Shown here: piece by piece, positions 1-10,161 of the stretch
Layout of the letters: each line of letters starts with the position of its first letter
Numbering within the stretch: position 1 is the first letter of the stretch
Origin: Bacteroidales bacterium
GTDB lineage: Bacteria; Bacteroidota; Bacteroidia; Bacteroidales; F082
Assembly: GCA_016285355.1 (NCBI GenBank)
Contig: JAEEQP010000003.1
Span: 57,628-121,627, forward strand
Reading direction: 5' to 3'
DNA length: 64,000 bases
The notes under the pieces: model-generated
The model's input: the letters and a program-made list of their open reading frames with translations, nothing else
Database searches by the model: none
Told to the model about the DNA's origin: nothing
Made by a program: the position numbers and the translations under genes

Positions 1-3000
1 ATTACCATTAACAGTCCTTTCTTTCTTGACGATATGGATCAGATTGATAACAGGAGAGATAGGCGTTTGTTTAATAGTTTGCTCGCCTTGCGTCACAGAG
101 ATTGAGTCGGGAGTGTAAGCTGTTATTTGGCCTGCGCCGTAGATGTTGGTGATGTCTAACGGGCATTGTCCTTCATCGTCCATCACATTGACCGTAATGA
201 TACCTTCAATGTTGCCATTGACATCGCTGCCTCCAAACACATTGGTGATGGTGCCGCCATAGAGGTTCACGGTGACATTGCCGCCCGTGCCAGCAAGCTG
301 TGGATGCGCCGCCATGAAATCTAATACCTCTTGCGAATAGCCACCAGGGTTGCCTTCTTCATTCCAATCCGTGGGATATTTCTTGATATCGGCAGGATGG
401 CCCTCCGCACCTTCCGATCCACCAAAGAGGTTTCCAACGATGCCGCCATAAACGTTGACGGTGACATTGCCATAATGGGTGGCTTGATGTGAACCGCCAT
501 AGAAGTTACCGTAGATGTCAGGGCTTTCGGGATTACATTCAAGCGTGGCGTATATATCTCCAATCTCTGGAGATTCGTTACCACCACCGTAAGTATGACC
601 AATCACGACCGGGCATTCGCCTTCTTTGTTGATCACCAATTCGATGGTGTTGATGTTGCCGTAGCTGTCGCTACCGCCATACAACTCGCAGATGATACCG
701 CCGTTGATGGTTGTAGCAGCTGTGCCGTTGATGTTGGCCGGTGTGGCCTGGTTACCGTAGCCGCCGCCAAACACTTGGTGCATACGACCGCCAAAGATGT
801 TGACGTTGGCATTGGTTTCGTAGCTGTTTTCTGGAGAACCTATTGATGCAGCTTTGCCACCGCCATACACCTTGTAAATGGTGTTTTCGCTGCACAAATA
901 CACATTCACTGTGGCCTCCTTGTTGGCATTAGGCAGGTAGTCCACCAAATCGCTGCCACCGTAGACGTTGTAGATGGCATAGTTGATGAATGGATCATCC
1001 TGGTTCTGTTGTAACTCGTTCAGCCAAGCAAGGGTATCAGCAGCTGTGCTGCCCTGTGGAAACTCAGGAATGGTCGGACAAGCATCTGCAGTTGTGTGAT
1101 GCGTCCTAAAAACGTTCACCGTGACATTGCCGTAAGGCGTGCCTTCAAACTTGTTGGCGCCAAACACACTGGCCGTGCCCACGAAAGTGGCATCGCCCTG
1201 AACAGTAGAAGCAATGGCATCGCCACCAGGTGAAATCAAAGTGCCCTTACCGATGTTGACCACGGCATTGCCTTTGGTGGTGTTCGTTTCAGAGCCTAAA
1301 TAGGCACGCTCTCCGCCGCCATAGACGTTACCCTTCAAGGTGCCGCCCATGATGTCGACCCGTGTGTCGCCATACACGCGACCAGCTAATTTACCAGGTG
1401 TATAATCCGAAATGAAAGCTGTCGAGTCGTTATGGAAAATGCTTATACTTTCATCGGGGTCATCGCAGCCGTAGCCAGCGCCATACACACCGCCAAATGA
1501 GAACGGGTTGTTTGCACCGGTTCCTGCATCCACAATAGAGCCGATGGTACCGCCATAAACTTTGACATAGGTGTCATTAGCCACTGAGCCTTGCTCGGAG
1601 CCGCCAACCACCTTATGATATATGGTGCCGCCGTTGATGGTAATGTCGGATGACCATGAACGAGCCATAGAAACCCAGTGGGGACGTTTCAAATCCACCT
1701 CACCTTGACCACCGCCATACACGTTGCCGGTGCAGGTTTGTATCAGGTTGCCGTGTTCATCAAATTTGGTCCAAGGGCTTGGGATGGGGGTAGCACCCGC
1801 TTGTAAAATAACGACGGGGTCATCATAATCATCGTCAAGTATTGCATTATGTTCTTCCGGCGTTCCGATGATGGGATTGCCACTGATGGTGATGGTAGCC
1901 ATACCAGTGTTGGGAATAAATGGCGATTTTGCATTAGTACCTGTTCCTGTAGTGGTCCACCAGCCGATGCTGGCCATCTCGCCGCCGCCGAACACGCTGC
2001 CTTGATGTCTGGAATTGCCGTCAATGGTAATCGTGCTGTTGGTGACACGACCTGCAAGGATATCCATGTAGTTCTCGATGTCGCCTCGACCGCTGCCGAA
2101 GACGTCACCGACACTGTAGAAGGTGTTCAACAGATCTTCCAAAACAGTAGTACCGATTTGGGTTGGGGTGTCGTTGGTGCCAATCACCTTGATGTCGGTG
2201 TTGCCATGATCAGCGATAACGAAACCTGTGACCGTGGGATCGAAGACACCGTTCTCGTCCACACCGGTGAGGGCCAAGCTACCGCCGCCATAAATGGAGC
2301 CCTTGATGCTACCACCCGTCATGGTGACGTAGGTGTTGCCACCCACACGACCGCAGGTCGGATAGATACGGAATTCATTAACGATTGAATCGGCAGTGTA
2401 AGTCACATCCACAAAGTCGCCACTACCCTTTCCGCCGCCATAGATGTTGCCGTCATAACCGGTGTTGCCGATGGTGCCGACGAGGCCACCTTGCATCTTC
2501 ACTCTGGTGTGGTAATTGACGTGGCCATCTTCGCCACCGCCATACACTTCGCCAAACACCGTACCATTTTGGATGGTGACACTCGTGCTGTCAACGACGC
2601 AGTATTTCTTGAAATCGTCAGACTTCATACCCTTACCAGCACCGAACACACTACCGCCGTAGCTAAAATAAATGGTCGTGTCATGTGCGGCATAGCCTAC
2701 ACCAAATGGAGCAAGGGTGTCTCCCGCAGTAATGAAAATACTATTGTTGACATCGCTACCCTTACCGATATTGCCGTTGACGATGGTGACTTTGGCACGG
2801 TTCAGGGATTTGCCACCGGTTCCAGTCACGTTGCCTGAGTTATTGCCAGTAAGGGTGTCACCCACCAAAGCCAGATTGCCGCCGCCAAACACGTCGCCGT
2901 GAATGGTACCGTTGTTGATGGTGACCTCTGTGGTCTCCATAACGCTACCGGCATACAGGCTGTATTTATCGACATTGCCAACTTTGTATGTACTGATACC

Positions 3001-6000
3001 AGAACCTCCACCAAACACGTTACCACGTGACATCCAGTATAAAGAGTTGGGATCGTTGCTGCCCACCGAGTTTGCAGCAGCGGAAGGACTCACGAACTCT
3101 ACGCCAATCTCACCCTTATTCACGGTGACATCGGTGGTGTGGCGCACGTGACCGTCCTGACCTCCACCATACACCGAACCGTGGAGTGTGGGACCATTGC
3201 CGGCAGTGCCGCCAATGTTGACTTCTGTGTTGTTGACGAAACTCAACAGCGACTCGATGCTGGCTTGCACGTCGCAGGCAGCTTCAACGAGGCCACGGCA
3301 GCCGCCAAACACGGAACCGTATGGAATGTTGTCCTTAATGACATCTTTTGGATCCTTTACATTCTGACTGTTCGCAACGGGCAACATGCCAAGGGTGCCG
3401 CCATTGATGTTGATGGTGCATTTTCCACTATTGGCAATGGAGTCGGCCATGGCATTGCCAGTTTCGAGCAGGTTGCCGGCTTGGTCAATAGGATAACCCA
3501 AATAGTTACCCTTACCAACCGAAGCGGTATTGCCGCCACCGAAGACGCTACGCACCACATAACCGCTATCGATGGTGATGTTGGTGTTGCCATACACCTT
3601 GCCGGAGGTGATGCTATAGACTTTCTGGTTCTGATCATTTGTGTATTTGTCCTTACCCTTGCCGCCGCCGTACACAGCGTGACCAACGAGGCCCATGGTA
3701 AGCGTAATGTTCGTATTGTTGTTGACATGGCCGTTCTCACCGCCGCCATACACAGCACCGGTGATGCAACCCAACGCGCTGTAGGCATAACCCTCCTCGT
3801 TCATGTAGCAGGCGTACTCAAAGTCTTCCGTGTACGATTTGTAGGTTTCTGGTGTGACATCATTGTTGGGGTATTCGATGCTAATCCAAGTGGTATCAAC
3901 GTTGGCAAGGTGGGCGTAGGTGTAGGCTTCGCCCGACTTGCCCTTGCCGCCGCCATACACGTCGCCGTTGTCCTCGCGGGCATCCTTGATGGCATCCTTG
4001 GGCTTAAAACCGCTTGGGTTGTAGAGCTCCCATTGGCCTTCATTGTTCTGGTAGGCAACCCAATTACCATTATTATCTTTGACGAGGGCAACCGATAAGT
4101 TTTCATCGACCTTGACGTATGGAACCAACTGGTTGTTAGTGCCGAATTTAACCCATGGACCCATGAAGTCCTTGCCGGAGATACCGACACGGCCTTTTGT
4201 GACGTTGACCTTGGCCTTGCCGGTGTTCGGTTTGTACTTGAACGCGACAGGCCAGCTCAAGTGGTAATTGGTTCCTGACTGGTGTTCAATAGCCGAAAGA
4301 GGCAGACCTACCGAAGCCAGCTCGCCACCGCCATACACGCACTTCTTGACCCAGCCGCCATCAATGTTCACCTCGGTGTTGCCTTCCACACGTCCTGCCG
4401 CCTTCAACGGGGTCACCTGCATGTTTCCATTAACAGGATGGGTGTAATTGCCTGCACTTGCATTCGAGTGTTCCTCGTCACCACGACCGGCACCATACAC
4501 ATTACCCCAAACAGTGCCGCCGCCAACAGTGACCTTGGCATCAGCAATCACAGTGCCATACTCGCCTCCTCCGTAAACATTGCCACGGATGGTGGTTTTG
4601 TTGGTTGTTGCCGTCTGGCTGATGTTAATGGTAGTGCTCCTCACCTGACCCAACTTCGGCCACAGTTTGTTGTACGAGCCGTCCAACAAGGTAAGACGAC
4701 CCATAGAACCGCCAAAAACGTTGCCGCCGAAGGTATGGTCGGCGTGGGTATAGATGGACTCATGGTCGTTACCGATGCTGCCGCCAGTAATGCTGATGGT
4801 GACTTTGCCTCGGTCGCCCGATTGCTGAATCACACCATATTGTGGATTCGGGATCATTTGGCCCTGATTATTCGGGTCTTCAATCTCGGCAGGCTCAAGG
4901 TTGATGCCCACCGAGGCCAAACGACCACCGCCATAGATGGAGCCAAGCATGGTGCCTCCAGTGATATGCACATCGACTTTACCGCACACCGCGCCTGCGG
5001 TGAGAGCATGACCCGAGAAGCCACGACCGCCGCCAAACACGTTGCCGTCAACGTAGGAATAGCCCCAAGTGCCGATGAGGGTGGTCTTGTTTTCAGCCTG
5101 ACCCACATTCACCGCCACATCGCCAAGCACGTGGCCGTCTTCGCCACCGCCAAAGATGGAGCCGAAGATGGTGCCGCCGGTGATGTTCACTTCCACCTCG
5201 TCCACATTGGTCCAAGTGTTGAACTGGGTACGGGTGTCGCCCATGCCTGCGCCGAAGAGGTAGCATGTGACGGGGTGTCCCTTAATCTGCGCGATGGTGC
5301 GCGGCACGCCGAGGGTGCCGCCGCTCATCTCGATGGTGCATTTGCCCTTCACATCGGTGGTCTCGTTGCCGCCATAAACGCTGGTGAGGATGTGGCCTCC
5401 CGTGATTTCGACATGGGTGTTGCCGTTCACCTGACCAGCCGAGCGACGCCATACGCCGGGTGCGATGGGATAGTAGCCCGAGCCGCCGCCAAACACGTTG
5501 CCGAAGAACGAGTGGCCGTTGGAGCCTTCCATCGAAGCGGTATGATAGTCAGGATTGTCAGGGTCATTGTTCGGGTGAGATGTGCTATCGGCATAATAGT
5601 CGTACACATAGTATTTCGTTTCTGTTCCTACCACTTTGCCGTATTCCCAAGCATCACATTCGTGGAACTGGGCGGCAATTTCATTAATATCGGCTTCAAC
5701 GCCCGATTGCACTGCATTAATGGCTTGTGTCCACTTTTCTTCAGAATAAGGTGCGTCAAACGTACCCGCCAAAACGCCGTTAATCTCTTCCTTGGAAACA
5801 AGTCCAGTGCCAATCTGTCCGCCCATAATCTTCACATAGGTGTCGTTCAACACCAAGCCATTCTCGCAGCCACCATACACCGATGCGGTGACTAAGGGTG
5901 ATGCACCCGATGTTGGGTTGCTGATTTCGAGATAGGTGCTGCCCACCACGCCCATTGCAATGGCTTTAGGATAAGTGATGGAGTCGCCCAAGCCTTGTCC

Positions 6001-9000
6001 GCCGCAGAAAATCCAGCCACGGTCGTCGTCATCGGGGTTGTGGTCGCCCCAAGGCATCAGCGATCCGAGAAGTCCGACATTGCCGCCGCTCATTTTCACG
6101 GTGGTCAAGCCGGTATTGGCTTCGCAAGCCGTGGGAACGGGCACTTTGGTCCCCGTATGTGGTCCAACTGTATAGGTAATCGTATCAGAAGCCGTGAAGA
6201 TGCCCACCGAGCCCATTTGGCCACCGCCATAGATGCTACGCTCGATGGTGCCGCCCGTCATATCGACGGTGGCGTTGCCCGCCACCAAACCGGCAATCAC
6301 TTCCGTTTCGAAGCCCATGCCGCCGCCGTAGACGGAGCCTTCGACGTGGCCGGCCTTCATGTTCACATTCGTTTCTTTCTTCACCTGCCCGTAGGAGCCG
6401 CCGCCATACACATTGCCTATCACCTTGTCGGTTGCATTGCCTATTTCGACATTCACCTCGGTATTGCTGGCAGAGGCATACTGCGTCAAAGGAGCAAGCT
6501 GGTCGATGATGCCACGGCCTGCGCCGTAAACGTTGCCGCCGTAGAGAGACCCTGCTGCCGCACCACTACTCACCACCTCGCCGATGGTGCCGCCATAGAT
6601 GTTCACCGTGCATTTTGAATTGCCGGGATTATAGTCTGTTGGAGGCGGGCCTACTGTGGCCATTGAACCGCCACCATACACATTGCGGTGGATGGTGCCG
6701 CCATTGACCGTCACATTGGTGTTCAAAGTGACCGAACCTGCCGAAGGGCAGTAACTGTCGGGTTGGCCATCGCCGTTGGAGTCGTACATATCGGCACCAC
6801 GACCGGCGCCATACACATTGCCGCGATAAGCCCATTTAATGATAGAATCTGCTTCAGGATATGTGGCAGGAACAACGTATGCCTCGCCGATTTCGCCCTT
6901 GTTGACAGTGACATTGGTGTGCCAACGCACATGGCCGTTGTCGCCTCCGCCGAACACCGCGCCTTTGATGACCGGTGCGGTTGACACATCAGGGTCGCCG
7001 ATGTTGACTATGGTCTTGTTGGTATAGCCGAGGAAGAAGTCGCGGCTGTAGTCGTAACGCGGGTTCAAGTTGATGGTTTTGAAGACAGTACCCTTCGACG
7101 ATCCGAAAACAAAACCATTATTGTAGCCATCGCCCGGATAGCCAGTAGTGCCAATGGTGCCGCCGTTGACGGTGACGGTGCAGATGCCGCTGTTCTCGTA
7201 AGGCTCTTCGGTAGGCTGAATGCCTTCACCAGTCAACTCGCCATAGCCCATGTAACTGCCCTTGCCCACCGAGGCCAAGTTGCCGCCGCCAAACACATTG
7301 TGAAGAACCGTGCCGCCATTGATGAAGACTTCGGTATTGCCATACACCTTGCCTGAAGTGATACTGCGCTGCGGTGACGGTGCCAAATAGGAGCCTGGAT
7401 GCTCAGGATCCATCAATGCGACCATATAAGTGCCTGTGCCATCGCCGCCGCCGAAGACCGAACCTCTGACGAGGCCGTCGGTCAGCGTAACCTTGGTGTT
7501 TTCGTACACCGTGCCGTTCTCGCCCGAACCATACACCGAGCCTACGATGACATTGGGTGTGTTATTGTTGTAAACATTGCCAGTGGGAGGTGCAAAGTTG
7601 ACATTGACAAACGTTTCTTTCACGATGGCCATTTTTTCCATTGTGCCCAGCGGACCCACGTCACCGCGAGCCGAACCGAACACGTTGCCGCTCAAGGCAA
7701 CAGGTGCCGCCACGGTGCCGATGTGGCCTCCACGAATGTTGACTTCCGTCTTGCCAGTGGTCACAGGAACATTGTTTGCATCGGTAATCGTAGTGTAGGT
7801 CAATTTGTAAGGCCAGCTGAGGGCGGCTGAGGTGTTGGTGTTGGTATGTGCTTCGGCAATCGTGAACGAACCCACCGAGGCCATGGCGCCTGCGCCATAC
7901 ACAGTGCGGCTGATGTAGCCGCCATAGATGTTGACCTTGGTGTTGCCTTGCACCACGCCTGCCAAGGGGTTGTAGGCCCATGTGGTGTCAGCCTGATCCG
8001 TGCCAGGATTTGCAATACTTACAATATATTGGTCTGTACCGCAACCTGCGCCGTACACGTTGCCACGGAAGGGGAATTTCTTCTCCTTTTCGTCAGCAGT
8101 CATGGCTGCATACTCATTAGCCGTGCAGCCGATGGTGTCTCCAAACACGTTGACGACGGCTTCCAAATAGGTGTGGCCGTTTTCGCCTGAGCCATACACC
8201 GAACCGTTGATTTTGGCATTGCCGGAAAGGTTGGAGACTGCGCCAGTTTCAGGATCGACGGTGCCCGTACCGATATTGACCTCGGAATAGGCCACGTAGG
8301 TCACATAATCGAGGAAATTGCCCGGTTCGGCAATCTGGCCTCGGCCCGAACCGAACACCATGCCGTTGTTGTCGCCGTTGGTGCCGACTTCGCCGCCCGT
8401 GATGGTAATCGTGGCATGACCATGGCCAAGGTAGGGATGTGTGGGATTGACCACTTCGGAAGCATCGTAAGTACCCACCGAAGCGATGGCACCGCCGCCA
8501 TACACGTTGTGAAGCACATGGCCGCCCGTCATCTCCAAATAGGTGTCGCCAAACACGCGGCCTGCAGTGATACTGAGGTTAAGTGTGTTGTTATCCTTGT
8601 ATCGAGTCGTGCCGCCGCCGCCTGCAAACACGTTGCCATGCCAGCCGCCAATAGTGGCAAGGCCGATGGTGGTGGGCTTGGACGAGTCGGTCTCTTCGAT
8701 GGTGACATGGGAATCGCCCTGCACGTGACCGTTGGCCGCGCCCCCATACACGTTGTTCAAAATGGTGCCGCCATCCACAGTGACGTGGGTGTTGCCCACG
8801 TAGGCCAAATCAATCGCCTGATGCAGTGGGTCGATGGTTCCACCATTCCCGACCCTACGACCAGGGAGACCACGACTGCCGCCGTACACCTCGCCGTTGT
8901 TGAGGCCATCTGAACCGGGAGAACCGATAATGCCGCCACTGATAGTTACGGTTGCGAGACCTGTGCCTTCAACAACTCCAGTAATGGCATGGTTGGCATC

Positions 9001-10110
9001 TTCCGTAAAGGTGCCCACCGAAGCGATAAGGCCGCCGCCATACACACGGTTGTAGATTCTCGCATTGTCTTGGACGGTGACGTATGTGTTGCCATACACA
9101 CGGCCAGCGGTGTAACAATACAACGACGAATTGAAATCGGTGCCCTTGCCGCCGCCAAGCACATTGCCTCGGGTAATCTCGCGGCCCACGCCAAACTCGT
9201 CTTCAGCCGTTTCGGAATCCTTGTCGGCAAGCTCGTAGGATGCGCCCATGTACTCACCAATATTTGTAGTGATGCCAGAAGCCGGAACTGTATATTCACC
9301 TGCGCCATGCAACGGTACGCCGCCTATGAGGGCATTGCCACCTACAATGACGTTGGTGCCTTTCTTCACATGGCCGTTCTCGCCGCTGCCGAACACGTTC
9401 AGCACTTGGGCATTGCCATTGATGGTAACCTCGGTGGTATCGACAAAGGAATATGCACTCAAATCATCACCCGAAAAGCCTCGGCTCGAACCGAACACCC
9501 AGCCCTCATTGGCGCCAAGGTACTTGAAGGCCGAGTCGACATAATCCTCTTGGGACATATCAGGCTTGTGATAATAAGCCCTTGCGCTGTCCAATTCAGC
9601 AGAGGTTGGATTGGTAAGGTCGGTTTGCTTTGGTCCGATAAGGGCTTTGCCCGTGACGGTGACGACGGTATGTCCACCGGAAGTATAGGTGGCCACACCG
9701 TTGTTGGCGGTATAGATACCCACCGAAGCCATGTTGCCGCCGCCATACACCGCACGGCGCACCACGGCATCGCCTTGGATGGTGACTTCGGTGTTGCCTT
9801 GCACGCGACCTGCAACGACGTCAAAGATAGGTACGCCATTTACGGGGTCGATAGAAAAGCCATTGCCGCCGCCATACACATTGCCATATTCGACACGTGT
9901 TGTGAGTTGCACGTCTTTGTCAACCACACGATGCTTCAATCTCAGCGTATCGCCGATCGTGCCGCCATTGACGGTGACGGATGTGTTCTCGGTCACTTCG
10001 CCGATGTTGCCACCGCCATAGACGTTGCCTTCGATTTTGACCTGAGCCGATGCGATGCCAGCAGTCATCATCATGGCCATGAGGAGGATTGTTTTCCGAC
10101 TTGCTTTCAT
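1..10110 (-). CDS. giant exported beta-solenoid repeat protein, 3' end off window
   Basis: The reading frame opens at an ATG at 10110 and stays open to base 1, giving at least 3370 codons; the C-terminus lies outside the window. A signal peptide is visible (MKASRKTILLMAMMMTAGIASA, then QVKIEG), so the mature protein is exported. The rest is a Gly-rich repeat of the type GNVYGGGN...T-V-T-V-NGGTI, with frequent ASVG and GENGH variants. Alternating hydrophobic beta-strand positions with GG turns suggest a right-handed beta-helix. Short repeats are grouped into larger blocks of about 200 residues. No catalytic domain was recognised in the visible part. It is the last visible gene of a four-gene same-strand block, 51 bases after the preceding stop. 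A role as surface adhesin, matrix or S-layer-like fibre is inference from the architecture only. Confidence 0.9.
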   Translation of the reverse strand, partial: MKASRKTILLMAMMMTAGIASAQVKIEGNVYGGGNIGEVTENTSVTVNGGTIGDTLRLKHRVVDKDVQLTTRVEYGNVYGGGNGFSIDPVNGVPIFDVVAGRVQGNTEVTIQGDAVVRRAVYGGGNMASVGIYTANNGVATYTSGGHTVVTVTGKALIGPKQTDLTNPTSAELDSARAYYHKPDMSQEDYVDSAFKYLGANEGWVFGSSRGFSGDDLSAYSFVDTTEVTINGNAQVLNVFGSGENGHVKKGTNVIVGGNALIGGVPLHGAGEYTVPASGITTNIGEYMGASYELADKDSETAEDEFGVGREITRGNVLGGGKGTDFNSSLYCYTAGRVYGNTYVTVQDNARIYNRVYGGGLIASVGTFTEDANHAITGVVEGTGLATVTISGGIIGSPGSDGLNNGEVYGGSRGLPGRRVGNGGTIDPLHQAIDLAYVGNTHVTVDGGTILNNVYGGAANGHVQGDSHVTIEETDSSKPTTIGLATIGGWHGNVFAGGGGTTRYKDNNTLNLSITAGRVFGDTYLEMTGGHVLHNVYGGGAIASVGTYDASEVVNPTHPYLGHGHATITITGGEVGTNGDNNGMVFGSGRGQIAEPGNFLDYVTYVAYSEVNIGTGTVDPETGAVSNLSGNAKINGSVYGSGENGHTYLEAVVNVFGDTIGCTANEYAAMTADEKEKKFPFRGNVYGAGCGTDQYIVSIANPGTDQADTTWAYNPLAGVVQGNTKVNIYGGYISRTVYGAGAMASVGSFTIAEAHTNTNTSAALSWPYKLTYTTITDANNVPVTTGKTEVNIRGGHIGTVAAPVALSGNVFGSARGDVGPLGTMEKMAIVKETFVNVNFAPPTGNVYNNNTPNVIVGSVYGSGENGTVYENTKVTLTDGLVRGSVFGGGDGTGTYMVALMDPEHPGSYLAPSPQRSITSGKVYGNTEVFINGGTVLHNVFGGGNLASVGKGSYMGYGELTGEGIQPTEEPYENSGICTVTVNGGTIGTTGYPGDGYNNGFVFGSSKGTVFKTINLNPRYDYSRDFFLGYTNKTIVNIGDPDVSTAPVIKGAVFGGGDNGHVRWHTNVTVNKGEIGEAYVVPATYPEADSIIKWAYRGNVYGAGRGADMYDSNGDGQPDSYCPSAGSVTLNTNVTVNGGTIHRNVYGGGSMATVGPPPTDYNPGNSKCTVNIYGGTIGEVVSSGAAAGSLYGGNVYGAGRGIIDQLAPLTQYASASNTEVNVEIGNATDKVIGNVYGGGSYGQVKKETNVNMKAGHVEGSVYGGGMGFETEVIAGLVAGNATVDMTGGTIERSIYGGGQMGSVGIFTASDTITYTVGPHTGTKVPVPTACEANTGLTTVKMSGGNVGLLGSLMPWGDHNPDDDDRGWIFCGGQGLGDSITYPKAIAMGVVGSTYLEISNPTSGASPLVTASVYGGCENGLVLNDTYVKIMGGQIGTGLVSKEEINGVLAGTFDAPYSEEKWTQAINAVQSGVEADINEIAAQFHECDAWEYGKVVGTETKYYVYDYYADSTSHPNNDPDNPDYHTASMEGSNGHSFFGNVFGGGSGYYPIAPGVWRRSAGQVNGNTHVEITGGHILTSVYGGNETTDVKGKCTIEMSGGTLGVPRTIAQIKGHPVTCYLFGAGMGDTRTQFNTWTNVDEVEVNITGGTIFGSIFGGGEDGHVLGDVAVNVGQAENKTTLIGTWGYSYVDGNVFGGGRGFSGHALTAGAVCGKVDVHITGGTMLGSIYGGGRLASVGINLEPAEIEDPNNQGQMIPNPQYGVIQQSGDRGKVTISITGGSIGNDHESIYTHADHTFGGNVFGGSMGRLTLLDGSYNKLWPKLGQVRSTTINISQTATTNKTTIRGNVYGGGEYGTVIADAKVTVGGGTVWGNVYGAGRGDEEHSNASAGNYTHPVNGNMQVTPLKAAGRVEGNTEVNIDGGWVKKCVYGGGELASVGLPLSAIEHQSGTNYHLSWPVAFKYKPNTGKAKVNVTKGRVGISGKDFMGPWVKFGTNNQLVPYVKVDENLSVALVKDNNGNWVAYQNNEGQWELYNPSGFKPKDAIKDAREDNGDVYGGGKGKSGEAYTYAHLANVDTTWISIEYPNNDVTPETYKSYTEDFEYACYMNEEGYAYSALGCITGAVYGGGENGHVNNNTNITLTMGLVGHAVYGGGKGKDKYTNDQNQKVYSITSGKVYGNTNITIDSGYVVRSVFGGGNTASVGKGNYLGYPIDQAGNLLETGNAMADSIANSGKCTININGGTLGMLPVANSQNVKDPKDVIKDNIPYGSVFGGCRGLVEAACDVQASIESLLSFVNNTEVNIGGTAGNGPTLHGSVYGGGQDGHVRHTTDVTVNKGEIGVEFVSPSAAANSVGSNDPNSLYWMSRGNVFGGGSGISTYKVGNVDKYSLYAGSVMETTEVTINNGTIHGDVFGGGNLALVGDTLTGNNSGNVTGTGGKSLNRAKVTIVNGNIGKGSDVNNSIFITAGDTLAPFGVGYAAHDTTIYFSYGGSVFGAGKGMKSDDFKKYCVVDSTSVTIQNGTVFGEVYGGGEDGHVNYHTRVKMQGGLVGTIGNTGYDGNIYGGGKGSGDFVDVTYTADSIVNEFRIYPTCGRVGGNTYVTMTGGSIKGSIYGGGSLALTGVDENGVFDPTVTGFVIADHGNTDIKVIGTNDTPTQIGTTVLEDLLNTFYSVGDVFGSGRGDIENYMDILAGRVTNSTITIDGNSRHQGSVFGGGEMASIGWWTTTGTGTNAKSPFIPNTGMATITISGNPIIGTPEEHNAILDDDYDDPVVILQAGATPIPSPWTKFDEHGNLIQTCTGNVYGGGQGEVDLKRPHWVSMARSWSSDITINGGTIYHKVVGGSEQGSVANDTYVKVYGGTIGSIVDAGTGANNPFSFGGVYGAGYGCDDPDESISIFHNDSTAFISDYTPGKLAGRVYGDTRVDIMGGTLKGNVYGGGERAYLGSETNTTKGNAVVNIGKGTLISPGGDAIASTVQGDATFVGTASVFGANKFEGTPYGNVTVNVFRTHHTTADACPTIPEFPQGSTAADTLAWLNELQQNQDDPFINYAIYNVYGGSDLVDYLPNANKEATVNVYLCSENTIYKVYGGGKAASIGSPENSYETNANVNIFGGRMHQVFGGGYGNQATPANINGTAATTINGGIICELYGGSDSYGNINTIELVINKEGECPVVIGHTYGGGNESPEIGDIYATLECNPESPDIYGNFYGGSHQATHYGNVTVNVYGGIVGNLFGGSEGAEGHPADIKKYPTDWNEEGNPGGYSQEVLDFMAAHPQLAGTGGNVTVNLYGGTITNVFGGSDVNGNIEGIITVNVMDDEGQCPLDITNIYGAGQITAYTPDSISVTQGEQTIKQTPISPVINLIHIVKKERTVNGN

Positions 10111-10161
10111 AACTCTTGTTCTCAATATGTGTGTATTGCTTGTCATCTCTTTATGATTGTT

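Noticed and set aside
3139..5895. Long plus-strand open frames of 319 and 537 codons opposite the giant gene
   Set aside because: They mirror the repeat codons of the minus-strand protein, have no signal peptide or domain logic, and appear wherever GGC/ACC-rich repeats occur (also 13714-15357).
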